A stretch of 64,000 bases of DNA from Halalkalicoccus jeotgali B3 (lineage in GTDB: Archaea > Halobacteriota > Halobacteria > Halobacteriales > Halalkalicoccaceae), in assembly GCF_000196895.1 (NCBI RefSeq), contig NC_014297.1, positions 186,001 to 250,000 on the forward strand, in the 5' to 3' direction. The notes beneath the pieces were generated by a model. That model searched no databases, was not told the origin of the DNA, and saw only the letters and a list, made by a program, of their open reading frames with translations. Below, piece after piece: positions 42,712 to 50,888 of the stretch. The position numbers and the translations under genes were made by a program. The stretch's first letter is position 1, and each line of letters opens with the position of its first letter.

Positions 42712-43371
42712 ATGGCGTTCAGCGACGACCTGCTTGAACTCGGCGAACCGATCTGGGCCGCCCAGCGCGAGCATCCCTTCGTCACGGAGCTGGCAGCAGG
42801 CACCCTCGCGGAGGAGGCCTTCCTCCACTGGGTGAAACAGGACTACCGGTACCTGCTCGACTACGCCCGGACGTTCTCGGTGGCGGGCGCGCGTGCCCGC
42901 GACGAGGAAACGATGACTCACCTGATGGGCATCGCCCACACCACGCTCGACTACGAGATGGACCTCCACCGGGAGTTCGCCGCCGACTACGGGATCGACC
43001 CCGCCGACCTCGAAACGGTCGAGAAGGCGCCCACCTGCGTTGCCTACACGAACTTCCTCGTGCGGACGGCCCACGAGGGGTCGCTCGCGGAGATCGCCGC
43101 CGCGATCTATCCCTGCGGGCAGGGGTATCTCGACGTCGCGGCCCACATGGCCGAGCTGAGCGAAGGCACGCACCGCTATACCCCCTTCATCGAGAAGTAC
43201 ACCGACGAGGAGTTCCTCGAGGTCGTCGAGTGGATGCGCGAACTTGTCGACCGCTGTGGCGAGCGGTATCCCGGCGAGCGCGAGGCGATGGAGGCGGCGT
43301 TTCTGACTAGCGCCCGGCTCGAACACGCCTTCTGGGAGATGGCCTACACGCGTGAGGGCTGGGAGCTGTGA
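42712..43371 (+). CDS. tenA: TenA family protein, cysteine class (thiaminase II-like)
   Basis: A 219-residue all-helical protein of the TenA/PQQC family. The active-site cysteine is Cys135 in AIYPCGQGYL, the same position as the catalytic Cys of Bacillus TenA, and conserved acidic and Tyr residues lie in WVKQDYRYLLDYARTF. Characterised TenA_C enzymes hydrolyse damaged thiamin pyrimidines (aminopyrimidine salvage). It is translationally linked to a second TenA gene through a GTGA overlap. No thiamin genes are seen nearby. Confidence 0.88.
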   Translation: MAFSDDLLELGEPIWAAQREHPFVTELAAGTLAEEAFLHWVKQDYRYLLDYARTFSVAGARARDEETMTHLMGIAHTTLDYEMDLHREFAADYGIDPADLETVEKAPTCVAYTNFLVRTAHEGSLAEIAAAIYPCGQGYLDVAAHMAELSEGTHRYTPFIEKYTDEEFLEVVEWMRELVDRCGERYPGEREAMEAAFLTSARLEHAFWEMAYTREGWEL

Positions 43372-44039
43372 ACGACGCCTTCGACGGCCAGGGCCGCTTC
43401 AGCGAATGGCTCCGCGAGCGCTCGGAACCTGCGTGGACGGAGGCGACGCGCCACCGGTTCGTCGAAGAACTCGGGAGTGACGCCCTCGAGGACGCGGTCT
43501 TCGAGCGCTACCTCGTTCAGGACTACGCCTTTCTCGAACTCGGCGCGCGCACGACCGCGCTCGCGGTCGCTCAGGCCCCCTCGATGGACGAGATGGCACG
43601 GTTGAGCCAACAGCTCTCGGTGCTCACCGGCAGCGAGAACGACTACTTCGAGCGGGCGTTCGCGGAGCTGGGGGTGAGCAACGAGGAGTGGCGCGAGCCC
43701 GATCCCGAACCGATAACCCGGACCTTCACCGACTTCATGCTCCGGGCGGCCCACGAGGGCGGCTACGAGGAAACCCTCGCGACGACGCTCGCCGCCGAGT
43801 GGGTCTACCTCGAATGGGCGCGCCACGTCGCCGACCGCGGGCCAGAGCGCTGGTATCTCGAGGAGTGGATCGAGATTCATATCGTAGAAGGGTTCGAGGC
43901 CTACGTCGCGTGGTTGCGCGGGCAGCTCGACGCCCACGGCCCGGCCCTCTCGGCGCGCAGACAGCGGCGGGTCGCCGAACTGTTCGCCCGCACCGTCGAT
44001 CTGGAGGTCGCCTTCTTCGATATGGCCTACGAGTCCTGA
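43368..44039 (+). CDS. TenA family protein, glutamate class
   Basis: A 223-residue TenA paralogue directly following the first one. The position of Cys135 is replaced by Glu in LAAEWVYLEWARH (Glu144 here), the pattern of the TenA_E subgroup, while FERYLVQDYAFLELGA keeps the conserved acidic site. TenA_E members in other organisms act on related thiamin breakdown products, with a different step from TenA_C. The start is a GTG overlapping the previous stop (GTGA). Its 3' end overlaps the convergent GNAT gene by 13 bases. Confidence 0.85.
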   Translation: MNDAFDGQGRFSEWLRERSEPAWTEATRHRFVEELGSDALEDAVFERYLVQDYAFLELGARTTALAVAQAPSMDEMARLSQQLSVLTGSENDYFERAFAELGVSNEEWREPDPEPITRTFTDFMLRAAHEGGYEETLATTLAAEWVYLEWARHVADRGPERWYLEEWIEIHIVEGFEAYVAWLRGQLDAHGPALSARRQRRVAELFARTVDLEVAFFDMAYES

Positions 44040-44413
44040 CCCCCGAGTCGGCCTCGATACCGTCTCTCGGTCCCATCGCTTCTCGTCTCTTCGCACTCGA
44101 TCTCGAAGCCGAGCGACTCGTAGAACGGTCGGACGGCGGGACGAAAGTCCGCGATCAGCACGCCGCGCTCGCCAGCCCGTTCGATAAGCGCCGAGCCGAG
44201 CCCCTTCGCCCGGTGGCGCCGGGCGACCGCGACCGCCGCGACGCGGTTCCCGTCGAGTACGAGCGCGCCGCGAACGTGGCCCGCCTCGCGTGCGACCAGC
44301 ACGTCGCCCCGGTCGATCGCCCCGCGGACGGCGTCGGGGTCGCTCTCCAGAAGCGCCCCTTCGAGCACCCGCATGACGGCCTCCGATTCGCCCTCGCGGG
44401 CCTCGCGGATCAT
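44027..44413 (-). CDS. GNAT family N-acetyltransferase
   Basis: A 128-residue acetyltransferase. The acetyl-CoA pyrophosphate loop is [16 protein letters not shown] (R/QxxGxG/A type), preceded by beta strands [16 protein letters not shown] and followed by [12 protein letters not shown]. The substrate is unknown. It lies 10 bases downstream of the SAMP2-type gene on the same strand, so the two are probably co-transcribed. Its 3' end overlaps the second TenA gene. Confidence 0.85.
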   Translation of the reverse strand: MIREAREGESEAVMRVLEGALLESDPDAVRGAIDRGDVLVAREAGHVRGALVLDGNRVAAVAVARRHRAKGLGSALIERAGERGVLIADFRPAVRPFYESLGFEIECEETRSDGTERRYRGRLGGQDS

Positions 44414-44423
44414 CCGGCCCGAA

Positions 44424-44621
44424 TCACCCGCCTTTGATCAGCCGGAGCACTCGCACTCGCTCGGCCTCGACGGGCTGGTCCTCGGGGACGGGCTGGCCCT
44501 CGACCATCACGCTGACTTCGTGGGGGCTCAGATCGAGTTCCGAGAGCAGATCCGCGTAGGTCGGATCGGGGAGCGTGAGGTCGTGGGTCCCCTCGCCGAC
44601 GACCTCGACGGAGACGTTCAT
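44424..44621 (-). CDS. samp2: Ubiquitin-like small archaeal modifier, SAMP2 type
   Basis: A 65-residue beta-grasp protein ending in the diglycine LIKGG. In Haloferax the homologous SAMP2 is adenylated by UbaA and either conjugated to lysines of target proteins or used as sulfur carrier for tRNA thiolation. The visible pattern, strands MNVSVEVVG and [13 protein letters not shown] and the C-terminal [10 protein letters not shown], fits SAMP2 rather than MoaD. ATG 44621 is chosen; the frame is open far upstream opposite rfcS. No E1-like gene is in the window. Confidence 0.88.
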   Translation of the reverse strand: MNVSVEVVGEGTHDLTLPDPTYADLLSELDLSPHEVSVMVEGQPVPEDQPVEAERVRVLRLIKGG

Positions 44622-44702
44622 GGCCCTCGTACCCGCGGACGGGATTTCAGGCTGTCGGCCCGTCTCGGGGGGTTTATCACGACAGCGACGCGTGAATCGG
44701 GT

Positions 44703-45692
44703 ATGAGCGAGACCGAGGAAAGCGAGCCGGCGGGGCCGGGTCGCGAGGAGATCTGGGTCGAGAAGTATCGCCCAGGGACGCTGGGCGAGGTGATCGGCCA
44801 GGAGGAGATCACCGACCGCCTGGAGCGCTACGTCGAGCGCGATGACCTCCCCAATCTCTTGTTTTCGGGATCGGCGGGGATCGGCAAGACGACGTGTGCG
44901 ACCGCCATCGCCCGCGAGGTCTACGGCGAGGACTGGCGCGATAACTTCCTCGAACTCAACGCCTCCGACGACCGCGGGATCGACGTCGTCAGAGGGCGAA
45001 TCAAGGAGTTCGCACGCGCGAGTTTCGGTGGATACTCCTACAGGATCATCTTCCTCGACGAGGCCGACTCGTTGACCAGCGACGCCCAGTCCGCACTCAG
45101 GAGAACGATGGAGCAGTTCTCCTCGAATACACGATTCATCCTCTCGTGTAACTACTCCTCGAAGATCATCGACCCGATCCAGTCGCGCTGTGCGGTCTTT
45201 CGCTTCTCGCCGATCTCCGACGCGGCGGTCGGCGAGCGAATACGGGAAATCGCCCACATCGAGGGGATCGAGATCACCGACGGGGGCGTCGAGGCGCTCG
45301 TCTATGCCGCAGACGGCGACATGCGCCGGGCAGTGAACTCCCTGCAGGCCGCGGCCGTCATGGGCGAGACCGTCGACGAGGAGGTGGTCTACACCATCAC
45401 CGCCACCGCCCGCCCCGAGGAGATCGAGGCGATGGTCACGAGCGCGCTGGAGGGTGATTTCACGACCGCACGTGCGACGCTCGACGACCTCCTCTCGAAC
45501 AAGGGTCTCTCCGGGGGCGACATCATCGATCAACTGCACCGTTCGGTGTGGGACCTCGGGCTCTCGGATCGGGAAGCGGTGCGCACCCTCGATCGGATCG
45601 GCGAGACCGATTATCGTATCACCGAGGGTGCAAACGAGCGGATCCAACTGGAGGCGTTTCTCGCCTCGCTTACCCTCGCCGACGAGGCGTAG
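44703..45692 (+). CDS. rfcS: Replication factor C small subunit
   Basis: A 329-residue AAA+ clamp-loader subunit. Visible are [16 protein letters not shown], Walker [11 protein letters not shown], Walker [16 protein letters not shown], the RFC-specific [10 protein letters not shown] (arginine finger) and the C-terminal collar region [18 protein letters not shown]. With a large subunit it loads PCNA during replication and repair. No intein is present, although haloarchaeal rfc genes sometimes carry one. ATG 44703 follows a divergent gap of 81 bases from samp2. Confidence 0.95.
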   Translation: MSETEESEPAGPGREEIWVEKYRPGTLGEVIGQEEITDRLERYVERDDLPNLLFSGSAGIGKTTCATAIAREVYGEDWRDNFLELNASDDRGIDVVRGRIKEFARASFGGYSYRIIFLDEADSLTSDAQSALRRTMEQFSSNTRFILSCNYSSKIIDPIQSRCAVFRFSPISDAAVGERIREIAHIEGIEITDGGVEALVYAADGDMRRAVNSLQAAAVMGETVDEEVVYTITATARPEEIEAMVTSALEGDFTTARATLDDLLSNKGLSGGDIIDQLHRSVWDLGLSDREAVRTLDRIGETDYRITEGANERIQLEAFLASLTLADEA

Positions 45693-45977
45693 TTACCGTT
45701 TCTCGAAGTCCTCCAGATCGCCCTGTGGGTCGCCCTCTTCGACCTCGACGTCCTCGACCTCGGCCTTGATCGGTCCCGTCCGACACCACTCGAGCATCGC
45801 CTCGACGTCCTCCTCGCTGCCCTCGAACACGCCTTCGACGCGACCATCGTCGAGGTTGCGGATCCAGCCGGTCAGGTCGTGGGCCCGGGCGGTCTCGTGG
45901 GCGTTGTCGCGGAAATGGACGTCCTGGACGTTCCCCTCGACGAAGACGTGAGCGCGGGATTCGGGCGTGTTCGTCAT
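45693..45977 (-). CDS. acyP: Acylphosphatase
   Basis: A 94-residue enzyme hydrolysing acyl phosphates. The signature loop reads VEGNVQDVHFRDNAHETA, with the catalytic Arg in FR and the Asn in RNLDDGRVEGVFEGSE. The usual VQGV is VQDV, a replacement of the loop glycine by Asp. The protein is very acidic. It abuts rfcS tail to tail with no intervening base. Confidence 0.9.
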   Translation of the reverse strand: MTNTPESRAHVFVEGNVQDVHFRDNAHETARAHDLTGWIRNLDDGRVEGVFEGSEEDVEAMLEWCRTGPIKAEVEDVEVEEGDPQGDLEDFEKR

Positions 45978-46024
45978 ACCGGCTCTTTCGGCGTCCGGTG
46001 CAAAGCCCTTGACCCGTCACTCGC

Positions 46025-46158
46025 AACGGTCTGGCCGACCAACTCGGTCTGGACGAGGCCGCCACCTGCTCGAGCAGAACCTGCGCGAGAAGCAGGAGAC
46101 GCTCGCCGAGCTCGCCGAACTCGGCGAGGAGTTCGACTCCGGTCGCATCGAGGCGTAG
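46025..46158 (+). pseudogene. C-terminal remnant of a DUF892 (YciE/YciF-like ferritin-fold) gene
   Basis: Two adjacent frames together read NGLADQLGLDEAAT and LLEQNLREKQETLAELAE, then EFDSGRIEA and TAG. The junction is at about 46063-46066 and needs one inserted base. The joined text looks like the last helix pair of a DUF892 ferritin-like protein. No upstream domain remains, so the gene is both 5'-deleted and frameshifted. It marks the edge of AT-rich island 2. Confidence 0.45.
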
Positions 46159-46252
46159 TCGCTCGACTCACCGGTCTGATCTCTCGTTTTTCGCAACCAC
46201 GCCGAGACGTCCATGAGAAGCGTTGCTGCCACTGGTACCGCGTGGATGCTGG

Positions 46253-46642
46253 TTACGACCGATACAGCAGGGCGAGCATGACGACGCCACCGATCGCACC
46301 GGTGATCGTGAACCCGATCACGTCGAACGACGAGCGGACCGTGACGAGGAACACTGCACCGACGGCGAACCACAGGGCGAAGACGGTCACCAAGATCCGT
46401 TCCGTCGGCCCGGACTGACCGGATGAGGTTCGATCCTCTTCCAACCGGGCACCGAGCTTGATTCCGACGTACAGTATTAGGAGTAACAGACCGAGCACTA
46501 TGTCCACGATCCACTCCCCGACCGATGCACCCTGCACGAACGCCTGCAAACCCGGGTACGCGATTAGTGCAGTTGCGACCGTAACCATGACTGGCCAGAC
46601 GAGTCGCATCTTTTTTTTCGGAATAGCGGAGTTTTCAGTCAT
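46253..46642 (-). CDS. Small four-span membrane protein, possible immunity partner
   Basis: A 129-residue protein starting MTENSAIPKKKMRLVWPV with about four hydrophobic segments (VTVATALIAYPGLQAFV, IVDIVLGLLLLILYVGIKL, ILVTVFALWFAVGAVFLVTV, IGFTITGAIGGVVMLALL) and a hydrophilic loop (ARLEEDRTSSGQSGPTE). No family was recognised. It is the third gene of a minus-strand series after a Tat exoprotein and a hydrophobic peptide, 77 bases downstream of the peptide. A role as producer self-protection is an inference from layout only. Confidence 0.65.
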   Translation of the reverse strand: MTENSAIPKKKMRLVWPVMVTVATALIAYPGLQAFVQGASVGEWIVDIVLGLLLLILYVGIKLGARLEEDRTSSGQSGPTERILVTVFALWFAVGAVFLVTVRSSFDVIGFTITGAIGGVVMLALLYRS

Positions 46643-46719
46643 GTGTATGAATATTGTCTACAGTCATCATCTGTCTATCCTCGGTCAGTCACCGGCGTAC
46701 GCTAGCACAATTAAGTGGC

Positions 46720-47001
46720 TCATTGTCGGCTGATACTCGGGGTCGCTCTGCTGGGGATCAAGACTGTCGTTGGATCGTAAGTTACCTCCCAGACGACGCC
46801 ACAGCCCCTGTTCACGACCACCATTGTTCCCCACGTAATAAGGATCGCTCCAGCGACAAAAGCTGCGGCGGGACTGCTGAGAGCCCCCGCAGCGATGACC
46901 CCTCTCTGAACGAGTCTTTGGTATATTGTCCCACTTCCAGCACCGATCGCGATAAGTCTGTCAAGGTTGCTGATTGTAGCGTCACTGAGGTAGAGTCTCA
47001 C
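46720..47001 (-). CDS. Hydrophobic small protein with Gly-rich tail, halocin-like candidate (5' end interrupted)
   Basis: A 93-residue frame from a GTG at 47001. It begins RLYLSDATISNLDRLIAIG, continues with a long hydrophobic Gly/Ala segment (GVIAAGALSSPAAAFVAGAI) and ends with a polar tail containing VVNRGCGVVWEVTYDP. In the same frame, ATG 47058 overlaps the preceding stop as TAATG and reads 13 codons (MCNRDDYEIESSW) before a TGA at 47017-47019, so the original start was probably 47058 and the gene may be interrupted. The shape is that of membrane-active peptides with a C-terminal Asn/Gly motif. I infer but cannot show secretion or toxicity. Confidence 0.5.
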   Translation of the reverse strand: MRLYLSDATISNLDRLIAIGAGSGTIYQRLVQRGVIAAGALSSPAAAFVAGAILITWGTMVVVNRGCGVVWEVTYDPTTVLIPSRATPSISRQ

Positions 47002-47057
47002 CGTTCGCCTCGCCCCTCACCACGAACTCTCTATTTCGTAATCGTCTCTATTGCACA

Positions 47058-47456
47058 TTACTGATCCTCCTTACTTGTCTCGGCAGAATCACCGTGGACC
47101 TCAATCGTCGTCTCATTAGCCGATATTTCGGATGTCTTCGCGCTCTCTTCCGGATCCTCATTTTTGTTCGTGATACTCAAGCGGCCTGCCTCAATCGCCC
47201 TGTTGAAGTCCTCAATGACCTCGCGCCACTGCCTGTATTCGGCTTCTTCTAACTCACTGGGGTCAACATTGATTTCAAATCGGCCATTTCTGACCTTGAG
47301 ACCTTTTCCGTCTCCGTGAGCGTTGTTGTGGCCTTTTCTGTTTCCACGACCGTTGGATGGGTCAGCGGTGGCGACACTGCTGCCTCCAACCAGCACTCCG
47401 AGGGATAATCCAGTATTTACCAGCACTTTTCTCCTTGAGCTGTTTTTGTTAGACAC
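47058..47456 (-). CDS. Tat-exported hydrophilic protein of island 2
   Basis: A 132-residue protein with an N-terminal SSRRKVLVNTGLSLGVLVGG, a Tat signal, cleaved probably after SSVATA. The mature part is very polar: a Gly/Asn/His-rich stretch (SNGRGNRKGHNNAHGDGKG), a short beta segment (VRNGRFEINVDPSE), a helix (YRQWREVIEDFNRAIEAGR) and a Ser/Thr/Glu-rich tail. There is no recognised domain. The start is GTG 47456, directly at the edge of an extremely AT-rich spacer. The stop overlaps the next start codon (TAATG), linking it to the hydrophobic peptide frame. Confidence 0.7.
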   Translation of the reverse strand: MSNKNSSRRKVLVNTGLSLGVLVGGSSVATADPSNGRGNRKGHNNAHGDGKGLKVRNGRFEINVDPSELEEAEYRQWREVIEDFNRAIEAGRLSITNKNEDPEESAKTSEISANETTIEVHGDSAETSKEDQ

Positions 47457-47564
47457 ATAATCTAAATATAACTAATAATATATATTACCTACTATAAAAT
47501 ACAAATTTATATTATATTTTTATAATATTTTATAAGATTATTAATCTATATTAGTTTATTTCAG
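47457..47564. other. Extremely AT-rich divergent spacer
   Basis: About 108 bases made almost only of A and T separate the minus-strand Tat exoprotein from the broken plus-strand frame. Many TATA-like strings are present on both strands, so a bidirectional promoter is plausible. No hairpin terminator or coding frame is seen. Confidence 0.7.
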
Positions 47565-47933
47565 ATGTGTATCTATCCTACTGATAACTTACAGACGGAG
47601 TCACCACAAGAAGATGCAGCCGTAATCCCAACCTCCGTCAGATATCTGATCGTCTGCGATCCCGTCTGAGCCGATTACTGCTTGGAACTGGAGGTTACTG
47701 TTTCATGGTATTACGTTGGGATTGAGGCGTACGTTGCTGGCGTTAACGTGGCTCAAGGTGGAATAGGCAGAGATGATCGATTCTGGTCCGTCTCGTTCAT
47801 TTACAAAGGTGTCAAGTTCACGGTCGGAGTCAACGCGGTATGGGATGGCGGCTATGACGTTCGACTTGATGCAACAGGAGAGGCCTGCGTACTCGGTCAA
47901 TGCGTCTCCGGAACACGGACTATCTCTCCATAA
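47565..47933 (+). pseudogene. Interrupted small protein frame in island 2
   Basis: From ATG 47565 the frame reads MCIYPTDNLQTESPQED through RYLIVCDPV, meets TGA at 47667-47669, and then continues without shift as ADYCLELEVTVSWYYVG for 87 more codons to TAA 47933. The second part is rich in beta-strand-like alternation (VSFIYKGVKFTVGVNAVW) and has a Cys pair in EACVLGQCVSG. Together this would be a protein of about 122 residues, with no obvious signal peptide. A TTG at 47682 could start the second part alone. Either a nonsense mutation or a wrong start explains it. Confidence 0.4.
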
Positions 47934-48039
47934 TTTTCTCCCGGACCACCTTACTGGATCCGGGGCCACGGCTCCAACTCACCCGTTCTGATGGTGGGTG
48001 CGCAACAGTTTTACCGCCCGATTGGCCACTAGCGGTATC

Positions 48040-50805
48040 ATGAGTGCGCTCGAAGCCGAATACCGCCTCGAGTATTTCGAGGAGAACGACTTCATCAGGC
48101 GGGAGTGTCCGGAGTGTGGGGCCCACTTCTGGACGCGGGACCACGACCAGGAGTTGTGTGGGGAGCCCCCGTGTGTCGAGTACTCCTTCATTGACAACCC
48201 GGGGTTCGAGGGGGAGTACTCGCTGGAGGAGATGCGCGAGAAATTCCTCTCCTTCTTCGAGGAGCACGGCCACGAGCGGGTCGAGCCCTACCCGGTCGCC
48301 GCGAACCGCTGGCGCGACGACGTGCTTCTGACGCAGGCCTCGATCTACGACTTCCAGCCGCTGGTCACGAGCGGGAAGACCCCGCCACCGGCGAATCCGC
48401 TGACCATCAGCCAGCCCTGCATCCGGATGCAGGACATCGACAACGTCGGAAAGACCGGCCGACACACGATGGCCTTCGAGATGATGGCCCATCACGCGTT
48501 CAACACCCGCGATGACGTTCCCGAGGACGAGTACGCTTATTACGGGGAGGTCTACTGGAAGGACCGAACGGTCGAGTACTGCGACGACTTCTTCACTTCC
48601 TTGGGTGCGGACCCCGAGGAGATCACCTACATCGAGGACCCGTGGGTCGGCGGAGGGAATGCAGGACCCGCGATCGAGGTCATCTACCGAGGGGTCGAGC
48701 TCGCCACCCTCGTCTTCATGTGCATGGAGCAGGACCCCGAGGGCGACTACGAGCTCAAGGACGGCAACCGCTACTCCTATATGGACACCTACATCGTCGA
48801 CACGGGCTACGGGCTCGAACGCTGGACGTGGGTGTCCCAGGGCACCCCGACCGTCTACGAGGCGATCTACCCCGAGATGATCGACTTCCTGACTGACAAC
48901 GCCGGGATCACCCACACCGACGAGGAGGCCGCGCTGCTGCATTCGGCCTCGAAGCTTGCGGGCCACATGGACATCGACGAGGCCGAGGACATGGAGAGCG
49001 CCCGCGGCGAGATCGCGGCGGGCGTCGGGGTCGACGTGGGCGAGCTCGAAGCGCTGATGGAGCCCATGGAGGCCGTGTACGCCATTGCGGATCACTGCCG
49101 AACCTTGGCCTATATGCTCGGGGACGGGATCGTCCCCTCGAACGTCGCGACCGGCTATCTGGCCAGAATGGTCCTGCGGCGCACGAAACGCCTCTGTGAC
49201 ACCGTCGGCGTCGACGCCCCGCTCGACGAGCTCGTCGACATGCAGGCCGAACGACTGGGCTACGAGAACCGTGACACGATCCGCGACATCGTGCGCACGG
49301 AAGTCGAGAAGTACAGAGAAACCCTCGAACGCGGTGGCCGACGGGTCGAGCAACTGGCCGAGGAGTACGCACAGCGCGACGAGCCGATCCCGGTCGAGGA
49401 GCTGCTCGAACTCTACGACTCACATGGGATCCAGCCCGACATGGTCGAGGAGATCGCGACGGAGGCTGGGGCGACGGTCGAGGTGCCCGATGACTTCTAC
49501 AGTCTGGTCGCGGGACGCCACGACGCCGGTGAGGCGATGCGTGAGACCGAAGAGCGCGACGAGCGGGTCGTCGACCTGCCGGATACGGAGAAGCTCTACT
49601 ACGACGACGCGGAACGCACCGAGTTCGAAGCGGTGATCCTCGACGTGATCGAGCGTGCTGAGGGCTACGACGTCGTCCTCGACCAGACGATGTTCTACCC
49701 CGAGGGCGGGGGCCAGCCCGCCGACCACGGAATGATCTCGACCGACGACGGCAGCTACACCGTCAGCGACGTCCAGGAACGAGAAGGCGTCGTCCTCCAC
49801 CGAGTGAGCGAGGAGCCCGAAAAGGGCGCGCTCGTGCGCGGCCGGGTCGACCCCGAGCGCCGCCGTCGACTCATGGTTCATCACACCGCCACCCACATCG
49901 TCGGCCACGCGACCCGCGAGGTCCTCGGCGAGCACATCCGGCAGGCCGGTGCACAGAAAGGGACCGACAGCGCCCGCCTCGACGTGCGCCACTACGACCG
50001 GATCGGTCGGGAGCAAGTAAAGGAGATCGAGCGGATCGCGAACGAACTGGTGAGGGACAACGTCACCGTCAGCGAGGAGTGGCCCCACAGAAACGAGGCC
50101 GAGGCAGAACACGGCTTCGACCTCTATCAGGGGGGAATCCCACCGGGTGAGCGGATCCGCCTGATCCATATCGCCGAGGACGTCCAGGCCTGCGGGGGCA
50201 CGCACGTCTCTCGAACCGGCGACATCGGCGCGATCAAGGTCGTCTCGACCGAGCGCATCCAGGACGGCGTCGAGCGCCTGACGTTCGCGGCGGGCGACGC
50301 CGCGATCGAGGCGACCCAGGAGACCGAGGACGCCCTCTACGAGGCCGCAGCGATCCTCGACGTCTCGCCGCCGGAGGTGCCCGCAACCGCCGAGCGCTTC
50401 TTCGAGGAGTGGAAGGCCCGCGGCAAGGAGATCGAGTCGCTCACCGAGGAGCTCGCGGAGCTCCGGGCGGGCGAGGGCGAGGCGGTCGAGGTCGGCGGGA
50501 CGACCGCCGTGATCCAGCGTGTCGATGCCGACAGCGACGAGCTCCGCGCGACCGCGAACGCGCTCGTCGAGCAGGGGAAGGTCGCCGTGCTCGGAAGCGC
50601 GAGCAACGGCGCGCAGTTCGTCGTTGCGGTGCCCGAGGGCGTGGGGATCAACGCCGGCGAGGTCGTCGGCACGCTCGCAAGTCGCGTCGGCGGCGGCGGT
50701 GGCGGCCCCGCGGACTTCGCACAGGGCGGCGGTCCCGATACGGACGAACTCGACGAGGCGCTCGCGGACGCTCCGGGGATTCTCAAGGAAGTCCTGAACG
50801 CCTGA
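48040..50805 (+). CDS. alaS: Alanyl-tRNA synthetase, archaeal type
   Basis: A 921-residue class II synthetase charging tRNA-Ala. The archaeal N-terminal zinc segment has four Cys in CPECGAHFW and LCGEPPC; the catalytic core has [20 protein letters not shown] (motif 2 region) and GYGLERWTW (motif 3). The editing domain carries [17 protein letters not shown] and [13 protein letters not shown], and the C-Ala domain is Gly-rich near the end ([17 protein letters not shown]). ATG 48040 is chosen because it starts the conserved [13 protein letters not shown]; the upstream part is not conserved-looking. Confidence 0.96.
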   Translation: MSALEAEYRLEYFEENDFIRRECPECGAHFWTRDHDQELCGEPPCVEYSFIDNPGFEGEYSLEEMREKFLSFFEEHGHERVEPYPVAANRWRDDVLLTQASIYDFQPLVTSGKTPPPANPLTISQPCIRMQDIDNVGKTGRHTMAFEMMAHHAFNTRDDVPEDEYAYYGEVYWKDRTVEYCDDFFTSLGADPEEITYIEDPWVGGGNAGPAIEVIYRGVELATLVFMCMEQDPEGDYELKDGNRYSYMDTYIVDTGYGLERWTWVSQGTPTVYEAIYPEMIDFLTDNAGITHTDEEAALLHSASKLAGHMDIDEAEDMESARGEIAAGVGVDVGELEALMEPMEAVYAIADHCRTLAYMLGDGIVPSNVATGYLARMVLRRTKRLCDTVGVDAPLDELVDMQAERLGYENRDTIRDIVRTEVEKYRETLERGGRRVEQLAEEYAQRDEPIPVEELLELYDSHGIQPDMVEEIATEAGATVEVPDDFYSLVAGRHDAGEAMRETEERDERVVDLPDTEKLYYDDAERTEFEAVILDVIERAEGYDVVLDQTMFYPEGGGQPADHGMISTDDGSYTVSDVQEREGVVLHRVSEEPEKGALVRGRVDPERRRRLMVHHTATHIVGHATREVLGEHIRQAGAQKGTDSARLDVRHYDRIGREQVKEIERIANELVRDNVTVSEEWPHRNEAEAEHGFDLYQGGIPPGERIRLIHIAEDVQACGGTHVSRTGDIGAIKVVSTERIQDGVERLTFAAGDAAIEATQETEDALYEAAAILDVSPPEVPATAERFFEEWKARGKEIESLTEELAELRAGEGEAVEVGGTTAVIQRVDADSDELRATANALVEQGKVAVLGSASNGAQFVVAVPEGVGINAGEVVGTLASRVGGGGGGPADFAQGGGPDTDELDEALADAPGILKEVLNA

Positions 50806-50888
50806 AACGGCCCTTCGATTCCCGGCTCCCGTCCTCCATCACCCGCCAACCGGATTCCTTACCCACAGTCGGCCGGTAGCCTTCGACA

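Noticed and set aside
47457-47564. CRISPR array or insertion-sequence end in the A/T spacer
   Set aside because: No regularly spaced repeats, no terminal inverted repeats with target duplication, and no transposase nearby.
46720-47933. Selenocysteine or pyrrolysine-type recoding of TGA in island 2
   Set aside because: The stop codons are TGA, while pyrrolysine uses TAG; haloarchaea have no known selenocysteine machinery and none is seen here. Mutation or start misassignment is simpler.
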